Assembly: GCA_039566865.1 (NCBI GenBank)
Contig: CM076952.1
Span: forward strand, 12,110,501-12,174,500
DNA: 64,000 bases
Direction of reading: 5' to 3'
Origin: Aurelia coerulea
Lineage: Eukaryota > Cnidaria > Scyphozoa > Semaeostomeae > Ulmaridae
Position numbers and translations under genes: made by a program. Shown here piece after piece: positions 31,474 through 40,758 of the stretch. How positions within the stretch are numbered: the stretch's first letter is position 1; the number at the start of each line of letters is the position of its first letter. Below the pieces are notes generated by a model. That model searched no databases and was not told the origin of the DNA. It worked only from the letters and a program-made list of their open reading frames with translations.

Positions 31474-34080
31474 AATGCATTAGGCCCAGCTTCAAAAATA
31501 ATTTTCTTGGCTAACCGTTGTCCAATTAAAACAAGTTTGTATTTTATACACCTTAAGAGTGTGCCTGATGATATGGGCATGAAATAAATTCAGATATTGA
31601 AACTTTATGCTTTGGTATTTCTTCCAAATGTTCTTTGTTTCGGATCACTGTAAGGTTAGCTCATGGTCTTTACGTAATACGATGGCTCACAGGGGAAATG
31701 CTGCATTTGCTAAGTTTTGCACACACAAAATCAATGCTGCACACAAAATCAAACAGCGTCTATAATGAAATTGACTTTGCATGTACAAATGCTCAGTGAT
31801 TTGATTTTAGGGTTAATAGGGTAACTGGGTTAAGCCTCCTGCATGGAATAGTTTTTTCATGAATTCATGCGTAGGCAGTGCTTTCCATATATTTAATGTA
31901 ATATGCGATGATAGTAGCAGTAATCTTATTTTACTTCTTGGCTTCATCCATGTTTTATTTTAAAATCCTCTTTGTTGATAAGTTTGTTTAGGAGCTAAGT
32001 GTTCAAGAAGGCGTACGTTCAGCTTGGCTATAGCAACTAATAATACCAAAATCCAATTACTGGTTCAATACACCTTCTGATTATTTTATGTAAGCTTGAC
32101 GAATCTCATGCTGAGGATTAACGCAAGATTTCGTGAAATTTGTTTTGAAGGTCGCTGAACACTTTGTCTGATCCTCTTATGTTTGCATTTTCATAGGAAA
32201 TAGCAGATCGTATGCGTACTTTTTCGTGTCATTCCTTTCTAGGCAAGCGACTATCAGACAGGATTGCATTTTAATCAGATCAGATTGACAAGACTGAATA
32301 TTTGTCAGCACATGGTGCTACCTCTCTTGAGCCTGATAGTTGTACAGAGAAAGGAAAGCGTGACAAGTCATCAAGAGCACGGTAAGGCTTCCATTTTTAA
32401 TCACAAAGTTTGCCTCATATCTTGCTGTTTTATTGATAATAGGATTTGCTAAAATATTTATACAAGAATTTGCTAAATTTTATCACCATGCTTCATAAAA
32501 CTTTATAATTTTGTAGAATTGAATTATCCTGGGTACCCGATCTATCTTTTGCTTTATTTTTGGTTCCAATACTGAGGATCCGTTAAATTGAAGTTGCAAG
32601 GACACAAATGTCTGCATCTACGTACAATCCTGATCCTTGCTTTTTCAGGACACTAAATTTTTTACATTGTATTTGTTTGTAAACTCAATCATGATCCCAA
32701 ATAACACCAACTAAAACTTAAAAAATACTCCTTGCAGGGTGTAAAGCTATGGCTTATAAACAAAGCGTACCGAAGCAAACAGCGCGAGAGGACAAAGTAG
32801 GTTGGGATCACCAAATTTCTCTCTGAAATTTTTATCACGGGTTCACGTCCGAAAGCAGGATGGGTAGGGGAGACCGGGAGAGACCGTAACACAAGGGAAT
32901 AGTGACAACTTGCTCTCACGCTTAAAAATCAAAGGATCCTGGGGGTCACTCACGGACCTTTAGCGAACCCTTCAAGCTTAGACACAGTGAGTGTACCCTC
33001 AGGTCCCCTCAGGTATGTAAATAGATATGTGGTCGCATATTGGTACTTGTAATGATATAGAGCCCCATCGCCCTGTTCTGATCACTGAAAAAGAAACATT
33101 GAGTTGCTTGGCCAAAGAACATTTTATCGGAAAAGTTATTGCTATTTAATTATTCCTAATTTCATAGTTTAGAATATGGAAACCAGTTATTGCACCTTTA
33201 GCCAACGTCTTAGGTAAAATCGCTGTCGAAAAACACAGCGATAACATCGCGACATCTTCATTCCATCGCCATGATCCGATCACGCCAGTTCACGGATGAA
33301 TTTCGAGCAACACCACCTCAGAGGCCTCAAGAAAGTGCCGTTTTCCAATTAAAATGGATACCATACACATTATCGTTTGATAAGTAAAATTTTGCCTCTT
33401 TATTCGTTTAATAACATCATAAGCAATTTACCATTGAAAGTTACCAGCAAGTAGGTGGAAAACAACTCTTCTTAAATTCAAGGGGTTGAAACCACCAGGA
33501 GACCTCTTAGCAGGAAAAGGTAATGTTAAGTTAGGTAGGAAATGAGCACTTTTTGAGGAATTCGTGAAATTGTGCCCACCATGAATACAATTTTGCATCA
33601 AAAATTAAAAGCAAATTATTAGGAACTTATTTTTCATTGAAAACATCAATTCTCTTTTGCCCCCCTCCGTACTTCAATGCCCCCTGGCATTAATTCAGAC
33701 CCTACATCCCTTGCATCCGAAATCAACGGAACCCACTAGTGAGGTTTCTTTGTTTATTTCACCTTTCATCCCGTCTCTTTATTGAGAGAGAATCCATTCA
33801 CTAGAAACCATTCACAGGATTCGAAGCCAAAGCTCGTGATCGGAAGAAGGCTTTCTGTAGCCTATCTTACTGCAGCTAGAACTTCACCCCCGGCTGGGAA
33901 GCAGGAGATATTATGATCGAGATTTTTTTGTAAATATCCCTCTAGAGAATTGGAGTAAAGGTTGAAATGTTTTGACTGTGGACTGCAGTTCTGTGCTCTG
34001 CAGAGAAACAAGAGAAAATATAATATAATTGCTGCAAGGTGACGTGAAGAAAAATGGCGACTTTCGATTCCATCACAGGT
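31474..34080. other. About 2.6 kb with no recognised gene or element
   Basis: Only short ORFs without motifs, and no clear TIRs, RT blocks or tandem repeats. This is the longest stretch of the window without an identified element and is a candidate for true host sequence (intron, exon or intergenic) or an old unrecognised repeat. Confidence 0.35.
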
Positions 34081-34084
34081 AGTG

Positions 34085-34356
34085 CTTTTTCAGCTTCCCA
34101 TATCGCTGGATTCACAAACCAGAAAAAAGTACGTAAATGATCTTAACGTTGATTTTTCTGAATTCAACTTACTGACTGAGGATGTGGTCAAGAAAACAAT
34201 CACAAAGTCTACTAGCTAGAGTTGTAGTTTGGATCCTGTTCCAACCTGGTGGCTCAAGAAATGTCTAGACGTATTTCTTCCCATCATAACATTATTATCA
34301 ACATGTCTCTTCGAGTTGGACACTTCCCTATTGCCTGGAAATGTGCTCTGGTTATA
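34085..34356 (+). pseudogene. L2-type LINE, RT part 1
   Basis: Reads FSEFNLLTEDVVKKTITKST, a TAG, then LDPVPTWWLKKCLDVFLPII. A frameshift follows to MSLRVGHFPIAWKCALVI. This is the L2-type RT entry block (LDPxPTWLLK ... WKxAxVxPLLKK). It is interrupted after ALVI by the MITE at 34357. Confidence 0.8.
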
Positions 34357-35145
34357 CCGGGTATATAAAAAATGTACCCCCTTTTGACTGGAAATAGGGA
34401 CCAAAAAATAAGACATCATTACTCCCCGAGTTCACAGCTAAATTTGTCAATCTTCAACTTAGATACTTTGCATTTAGAAATCTTCCACCAAACACTGTAG
34501 ATACAAGTTTGCAAAGTCAAAATTTACAGTGCACCCAAAACCAGCGGTTTTGAAAAAGGGCCTAGTCATGATTTGTATGATGGACATTTTTCAAAGCACT
34601 TATGAACTTTAATTTTCCGTTTTTTGCTTTTGAAAAGAATAAAATACGCATGGAAACGGCCTTATTAAACGAATGTAATAAAAATGTGGTAAGAATAATA
34701 AAGCCGTGCCACATCTCCAAAATAAGCGTGCATGTGCTCCTTTTCCTCTTCTTTAATACAAAACGCTTGGGATATAATGCAATGCAAGGACCGATTCCTC
34801 AAAAGAAAAGTCAATTTAAGAACAATTGAAGCAACTCAAGGCATAAATCTTTCAAAAATAAAAACTAAAGTCACTAAAGGTCAAAGTTGAAAATTCTTTT
34901 GCAAAATGCGTTTGTGGTGTCAAATCATGGCTAGGCCATTTCTCCAAACCTCTGGTTTCAGGTGCACTCCAAATTTTGACCTTGTGGACTCATATCTCCG
35001 GTGTTTGGTGCTCGATTTTAAAATGCAGGTTATGTGCCTTTAAGTTGAAGACCAACAAATGTAGCTATAATTTCAAAATGTCCCAAAATTTTATCGTTTT
35101 GTTCCCTTGTTCAGTCAAAAGGGGGTACTTTTTTGAAACACCCGG
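34357..35145 (+). mobile_element. Palindromic mariner-type MITE with CCGGGT ends
   Basis: Left end CCGGGTATATAAAAAATGTA, right end inverted with TTTTTTGAAACACCCGG. Both arms then share GTACCCCCTTTTGACTG. TA borders lie at 34355-34356 and 35146-35147. It splits the L2 RT between ALVI and PLLKK. A few extra bases at the right joint mean the original site is not perfectly restored. Confidence 0.85.
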
Positions 35146-35147
35146 TA

Positions 35148-35445
35148 CATACCCCTGCTTAAGAAATTCGGACTGGACCTTATTTTCAAGAATTTCAGGC
35201 CTGTCAGTAATTTGCCTTATTTGTCGAAACTCAATGAAAGTAAAGTTGTCACTCAACTGAGAGACCACAATGAATCCAATGGATTGATTCCTGTTCATGC
35301 TTCGTCATAGAGGAAATATCGCAGCACAGAAACAGATCTACTTAAAGTTCAGTCCGATATGCTTGAGAGTATGGATAGTCAAAATGTTACTTTGCTTGTG
35401 CTGCTTGACCTATGTGCTGCTTTTGACACTGTTCGCATAACGTAA
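35148..35445 (+). pseudogene. L2-type LINE, RT part 2
   Basis: Reads PLLKKFGLDLIFKNFRPVSN, LPYLSKLNESKVVTQL, HASS with a TAG, YRSTETDLLKVQSDML, then VLLDLCAAFDTVR. An internal deletion removes the YADD region: at about 35445 the sequence jumps to C-terminal blocks. Confidence 0.8.
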
Positions 35446-35735
35446 GATAATCATGTAGAGATGGGCAAACAAGTTTCATCATTTTGTTCCAGTTCTTTTT
35501 ACAAGCTATATAGATTGCGTAGAATTCGCAAGTTTCTCACGGCGGAAGCTACTCAAACACTTGTGCATGAGTTCGTTACAAGCAATTTAGATTATTGCAA
35601 CTCTTTATTTTATGGCATGCCACAGTACGTTTTAGATAAATTACAACGAATACAGAATGCTGCTGCACGTGTAATTATGCTGGTTCCTAAATTTGAACAT
35701 ATTACGTCTGTTATGATAGAAAAACTACATTGGTT
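35446..35735 (+). pseudogene. L2-type LINE, C-terminal part 1
   Basis: From about 35461 it reads SSFYKLYRLRRIRKFLTAEA, VTSNLDYCNSLFYGMPQYVL, LQRIQNAAARVIM and IEKLHWLH. These are standard post-thumb L2 blocks. It ends in the 13-bp target AACTACATTGGTT at 35723-35735, where a Penelope-like element inserted. Confidence 0.85.
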
Positions 35736-37445
35736 ACATTGCTTGAACTACATTTACTGGCCCAAACAAATTTTTGTTTACTATGGATGTCAAATCACTA
35801 TATACATGCATTCCTCATGCCGATGGACTTACAGCCCTCAAATTGTTCCTTGAACAGCGCCCAAAGCAATATCCACCATCCAATACTTTCCTTCGCCTTG
35901 CTGAACTCGTCTTAACTACAACGCATTCACATTCAACGGCAGTTTCTACCTCCAAACTTCTGGTGTTGCAATGGGGAGCAAACTTGGCCCTAGCTATGCC
36001 TGTCTCTTCGTTGGACATCAGGAACATCTCATCTGGAATTCCTACAATGGCCCAATTCCTTGCCTCATCAAGAGATATATGGATGATATCATCGGTGCAA
36101 CGTCCCTTCCGCTTGAATCCTTACAGAATTTTATTGACTACACCAATAATGTTCACCCTGCTCTCCAATTTACTCACAACATAACAGAACATGCTTTGCC
36201 TTTTCTTGGCATCCAACTCACAATTGAAAACGACACCATTGCAACTTCGATTTACTATAAAGACACCGATGCACACAGTTTCCTAGATTACAACTCGTCC
36301 CACCGCAACAAATGTAAAGAATCCATTCCTTATTCCAAACTAAGACGTCTGCGCCGTATTTGTTCCAATGATGAAGATATTCATTCCAAAGCCAAAGAAA
36401 TGACATCATTTTTCCATCGTAAGAATTATCCTGACAAGATCATCACTTCTGCCTTGGATAGAGTCAACAGCCTTACACAGGACGACGCCCTGCTACCAGT
36501 TGACAAAAACCAATCCAACAACAGAGTACTTTTTACCCTTACCTATCATCCACTTGATAACAGAATCAAGAAGATAATCTACAATAATTTCAAATTACTA
36601 AGCAATGATTCCAAAGCCAAGAAAATATTCAACATCCCAGCCTTGATGGCATTCCGTAGAGATAAGAACTTAAGAGATTCCCTTGTACACACTAACCTTC
36701 GATCCTCAGACTCTCCTGGCACTTTTCCTTGCAATCATGGCCTCTGTCAAACATGTACCCACGTCAACCCAACAACTACGATCAACAACGGAAACAAGAC
36801 CTTTACAATCAAAGCTACCTTACTTGTTCATCAACCAGCGTCATATATTGCATTTCATGCACCCAATGCCACATCCTTTATATTGGAGAAACGTCTCGCC
36901 AAATCAACAGCAGATTTGGTGAGCATACCCGAAACGTTAAACATAAGATCCATATGAACGAGCAACACGAAAATGACCCCGATAGCAACATCTCAAAACA
37001 CTTTAATTCACCCAACCATTCAACTGATGACATGATGATTCTTGGCCTCCTTTTAGCCCCCACGGATAGTACCAAAAGAAAGACTTTGGAGAAGCGCATA
37101 ATTTCAAACTTGGAACTCTCTTTCCTGCAGGATTTAATAAGCAGTTCAATTATTTACAGTGACATTATTCCTACTAATCCCTTCTCTTCCTCTCCTGTTC
37201 TTGTTGCTATGCATATCTATCCTATTATTCTTTTGTTTACGTCACACCGATTCCCTCAAATTCGATTTCCATCTTTCGAATTTACTCTTCTTTTATCCTA
37301 CGTTCTACTAATCTTACTTCACTTGATAATGGGTTTAAGCCCGAAACATCGTACAAAATAAAACTCTGTTCAAAGCTCGATTATTTATACTGTTATTTGT
37401 TTGTATTTAGTGAATCATCGTGCAACACGCGTACAAGAAGTTTGT
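35736..37445 (+). pseudogene. Penelope-like element, 5'-truncated, with GIY-YIG endonuclease
   Basis: The RT part begins near 35774 with TMDVKSLYTCIPHADGLTAL. A frameshift near 35915 leads to SGVAMGSKLGPSYACLFVG and KRYMDDIIG (catalytic Asp pair), then LPFLGIQL. A Cys/His linker (CNHGLCQTCTHV) and a second shift near 36820 precede the GIY-YIG domain CISCTQCHILYIGETSRQIN with FGEHTRNVKH. The tail reads GLSPKHRTK. The flanks AACTACATTGGTT (35723-35735 and 37446-37458) are an exact 13-bp target duplication within an L2 LINE. Penelope-like elements lack an APE or RLE domain and use the GIY-YIG nuclease for target nicking. Two frameshifts mean this copy is dead. Confidence 0.9.
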
Positions 37446-37835
37446 AACTACATTGGTTGCCTGTGAAGTATCGAATAATGTACAAAATTCTTTTGCTAAC
37501 TTTCAAGTGTTTTACAGGAGAGGCACCAACCTATTTGCAATAGGTGATTAAATGGCATATATCTAAGAGGACACTGAGGTCTTGTAGTGCGTTGCTGCTA
37601 GATGATGCTCCTCGGTGCAATTGTAAAATTCTGGGTCCTCGTTCTTTCAGATATGCAGGACCCATTTTGTGGAATGGTTTACCATAAGAAGTTCGGCGTG
37701 CAAAGGATATAAACAGTTTCAAATCATTTTTTAGAATTGCTTATAATTTATAATTTGTAAATATTCTTATTTTTGTACAGTCCCTAGAATATCGTATATA
37801 CTATAGTAGAGGACTTTAATAAATAACTATACTAT
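37446..37835 (+). pseudogene. L2-type LINE, C-terminal part 2 and 3' end
   Basis: Continues directly from part 1: LHWLPVKYRIMYKILLLTFK, GEAPTYLQ with a TAG, LRSCSALLLDDAPRC, SFRYAGPILWNGLP with a TAA, and DINSFKSFFRIAYNL. The 3' UTR ends in short ATAACTATACTATGACTATT-like repeats near 37825. Confidence 0.85.
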
Positions 37836-38059
37836 GACTATTTATACAATTCAATTAAAGTGTTACGGGGCAAATACTTTGAAAGAAATTTTATCATTCC
37901 TTTACCGCGTCTACATTTCAGTATAACTGATTGAATGTGAGTGGAAAAGGACAATTAAGAATCAATGTTCATTCTTTCTAATTACTGGGGTATCATTGAA
38001 GAGAACTGATGGATGGTCGGCTGAAACTTTCTTTCTTGAAAAAGTCACTTCAACTGCTT

Positions 38060-38740
38060 GTTTTTTTCTAATCGGGATTAAATAACATGCGCCAATTTTG
38101 TGCCCTACTTTTGATGATCATGATCATGATTCATGTTTAAAGTAACCTGATTAGGATCACGAACAATGGTGAAGAGTGAGGTATCATCAGCGAAGAGTTT
38201 GACATTTTACACTTAAGATTATGTCAAGTCGTTGATGTACACAAGGAAGAAAAGTGGACCTAAGATGGAGCCCCGAGGGACGCCAACAGTAGCTGAACCC
38301 CATTCCGATGTTTTACCATTCAAAACTGTGCCCTGCTTTCGGTTTGCAAGGAAATTTTTGATGAGTGAAAGTAAGTTTCCTGAAATACCACAACGACGAA
38401 GTTTATAGACAAGACCTTCATGCTAAACCTTGTCAAATGCTTTGGATATGTCGAGATAGACAGATCAAACATCAAGGGTTGGATTGCAATCTAAGGCAGA
38501 AAATATTGTATGAACTATTGAGAGTAGTTGGTTTATCGTAGAATCATTAGGACGAAACCCCGATTGGTTTGGGTTTAATAATTCATTTGCACTAAGGTGT
38601 TCGTAAAGGGAATCATAAATTATTTCTCAAGAATTTTCCCGAAGATTAGAAAAAGGGATATCGGACGATAATATTGTTTCAGGTGTTTAGTTTTTTCTTA
38701 TGGACAGGGAAAATATTTGCCTTTTTCCAGATTTCTGAGA
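38060..38740 (-). pseudogene. Jockey-type LINE RT fragment
   Basis: Minus strand in successive frames: YRPISLFLIFGKILEK, PNQSGFRPNDSTINQLLSIV, YLDISKAFDKV followed by TAG then HEGLVYKLRRCGISGNLLSL, GVPRGSILGPLFFLVYINDL, and VKLFADDTSLFTIVRD. At least three stops or frameshifts are present, and about 30 bp are missing before FADD. It is too broken to leave a long ORF, so it is easily overlooked. Confidence 0.8.
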
Positions 38741-38819
38741 AAATTCCATTTTAAATTCAATTTTCTAATATCATTTTAAGTGGCATCACTAAAGCATCCT
38801 CATTGACCTTTATCACTAA

Positions 38820-38975
38820 TCTTTTGAAATTTTCACGAGGGTACAAGTAGGGAACGTAAAGATTGTTATAGAACCTCTAAGAAACTCTTAAGAAACTCCG
38901 AGTACTAAAAATCTGATAATTTTAAGAAACTTTCAGTACTGGCCCAAATTTTTAGTTTCTTTTGAAAATACGTGT
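38820..38975 (-). mobile_element. AAGAAACT MITE fragment
   Basis: Reverse-complement relative of 9871-10231: shares GAACCTCTAAGAAACT, ATCTGATAATTTTAAGAAAC and AGTACTGGCCCAAATTTTTAG. One terminal repeat is eroded (TTAGTTTCTTTTGAAAATAC). Confidence 0.65.
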
Positions 38976-39032
38976 TGTTTGCAATGATATATTTTGAAAA
39001 TGTACAACTAGCCTTGATCATATGTGCTGCTT

Positions 39033-39090
39033 TTATGTTTGAAGAATGAAAACATTATGCAGGGGCTTTTGCTCCAACCGGAAGGAATAC
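39033..39090 (+). repeat. Dispersed repeat R, 5' piece of a split copy
   Basis: GTTTGAAGAATGAAAACATT, then GGGCTTTTGCTCCAACCGGAAG. This is the same block as at about 46775, 51553 and 60318. It leads into the 8-bp microsatellite in which the LINE at 39.2-43.8 kb sits; the remainder of this copy resumes at 43948. Confidence 0.7.
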
Positions 39091-39232
39091 ACCTACCTAT
39101 ATACCTATATACCTATATACCTATATACCTATATACCTATATACCTATATACCTATATCTATGCGAGACAACGGCTTCATAATAGGTATATATCTATACC
39201 TATATACCTATACCTATATACCTATACCTGTG
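39091..39232 (+). repeat. 8-bp microsatellite (CTATATAC)n, 5' side of the LINE
   Basis: About nine tandem CTATATAC units at 39094-39165. A short interruption (ATGCGAGACAACGG...) is followed by TATACCTA-type repeats at 39185-39230. The same unit continues on the 3' side of the LINE at 43851-43946. Confidence 0.9.
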
Positions 39233-39363
39233 TCACCCACTGCTGCCACAGATGACTTTGATGGCTTGCAAATTATCAACCGACAGTATCAATTTTTTTA
39301 GCACTTGCAATTATTGTCTTGTTTGTTCGCTCTTTCATAATTTTCATCATAGATTGAATTTAG

Positions 39364-40758
39364 ATGGCTAATTGTTGCAATGAATCAAAGGACAAAGTTA
39401 ACGAGACGTTCCACAATGTATTTGACGCCATTAAAGCAATCCGGAGAGCAAGGAACAGACCAGATTATGAAGCCGTTGTCTCGCACGTTTGCACAAAACA
39501 TGGCCTTAGGCCAGCCGACGTGGGAAGCACAGTCACAAAACTGGAGAAATTACAAAAAATAGTGTGTAAAACATACGAAGATGGTCGTCAATCGTATTTC
39601 ATCGTGGAGGAAGACGAACTGGATAATACTGAATCCAAAACATCTTCGAACTGTGAACTACCTGCTGCCAAAACGCATACTGCCCCCACGCCGAAACCTT
39701 TGGAGCCTCGAAATTCTACTGGCCTAGCCAATACCCCTGCCTCGTCGGCGAATTCAATCAATGGGCTGCCTGAAACTGGAAATCCCCCTGAACTTATCAG
39801 TGCATTCACTACTATGGCGAATTCTGTTAATATTCTTAATGATTTGATTCAAGTCGAACGTACGAAATCCGAAAAGTTATTGACTGAAAATTTTACGTTA
39901 AAAACGCGAATTATAGAATTAGAGTCACTGGTCGAAAACATCCTTGGATCACAATCATCGGCCAACAAAAAGACCGTCATTGAGGCACCATTGTCAAAGA
40001 CACAAAGAACCTTGAACATAAGAACAAACCTGATCAGTCAGTCGGATCAATACAACAAAACCGTCCCCAACATGCAAAACTCTGGTTCTCAAGCATTGGG
40101 GAATAAAATGCACAATACGGACAATGGGGAAACGTCACAGAATTCAAAAAAGGCACGAAAAGCGAACAACAAGGGCAAAGCACACCAAAAACAACCTGAA
40201 GCTGCCAGTGTAATTGATTTAACAACAACAAATAAAACCACCGACATAGGAGACAAAGGCCAGAAAGCAAGTAAAAGTATAAAAGTGACTGTTGTCGGAG
40301 ACTCACAGCTATTAAGATTGGACGAAAATAAACTTTGCAACCAACATCGGGAAGTCAAAATCCAGGGTAAATCTGGTATGAGGCTCAACCAAGTCGTAAA
40401 GAGCACTGGTAAAACGGATAGCGATGTAATTATTGTTCATGTAGGGACAAACAATCTTAAAACATCGAGCCCGGAAGAGTTATCAACGGGTATACTCGCA
40501 TCATTGAAAAAAATACAAGAAAACAACCCAGATGCAAAAATCGCCTACTCTTCCATCTTCCGCAGAAAAGACGAGCTGAATAGAATGGCAGTCACTGCCA
40601 ACAAACATGTATCTGATGAGCTCATGCTGAATGGTTTTGACTTCATAGATAACGATAACATCCTCTACAGCAACCTTGCTCGTGATGGACTTCACATAAA
40701 CACGGGAGGGGCAAGAAAGTTTGCAAGCAACCTGAGTCGATTCATAAAATATTGTTAG
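39364..40758 (+). CDS. LINE ORF1: SAMD1-like winged helix, coiled coil and SGNH esterase
   Basis: Intact 464-codon ORF from an ATG. Residues about 9-80 match the SAMD1/KAT6 N-terminal winged-helix pattern: FDAIKAIRRARNRPDYE, the KHGLRP turn, and a closing DGRQSYF strand. SAMD1-type domains bind unmethylated CpG DNA. A low-complexity Pro/Thr/Asn linker follows, then a heptad-like helix near 160-195 (ERTKSEKLLTENFTLKTRI). A Lys-rich stretch precedes the SGNH esterase, with VTVVGDSQ near 312 (nucleophile Ser), VHVGTNNL near 359 and DGLHINTGG near 441. SGNH esterases are established in CR1/L2-type ORF1 proteins. The ORF stops at TAG 40756-40758 in the same frame as ORF2. Confidence 0.85.
   Translation: MANCCNESKDKVNETFHNVFDAIKAIRRARNRPDYEAVVSHVCTKHGLRPADVGSTVTKLEKLQKIVCKTYEDGRQSYFIVEEDELDNTESKTSSNCELPAAKTHTAPTPKPLEPRNSTGLANTPASSANSINGLPETGNPPELISAFTTMANSVNILNDLIQVERTKSEKLLTENFTLKTRIIELESLVENILGSQSSANKKTVIEAPLSKTQRTLNIRTNLISQSDQYNKTVPNMQNSGSQALGNKMHNTDNGETSQNSKKARKANNKGKAHQKQPEAASVIDLTTTNKTTDIGDKGQKASKSIKVTVVGDSQLLRLDENKLCNQHREVKIQGKSGMRLNQVVKSTGKTDSDVIIVHVGTNNLKTSSPEELSTGILASLKKIQENNPDAKIAYSSIFRRKDELNRMAVTANKHVSDELMLNGFDFIDNDNILYSNLARDGLHINTGGARKFASNLSRFIKYC

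Noticed and set aside
39046..39255. Tyr/Pro/Ile-rich repeat protein
   Set aside because: It is a translation of the (CTATATAC)n microsatellite.
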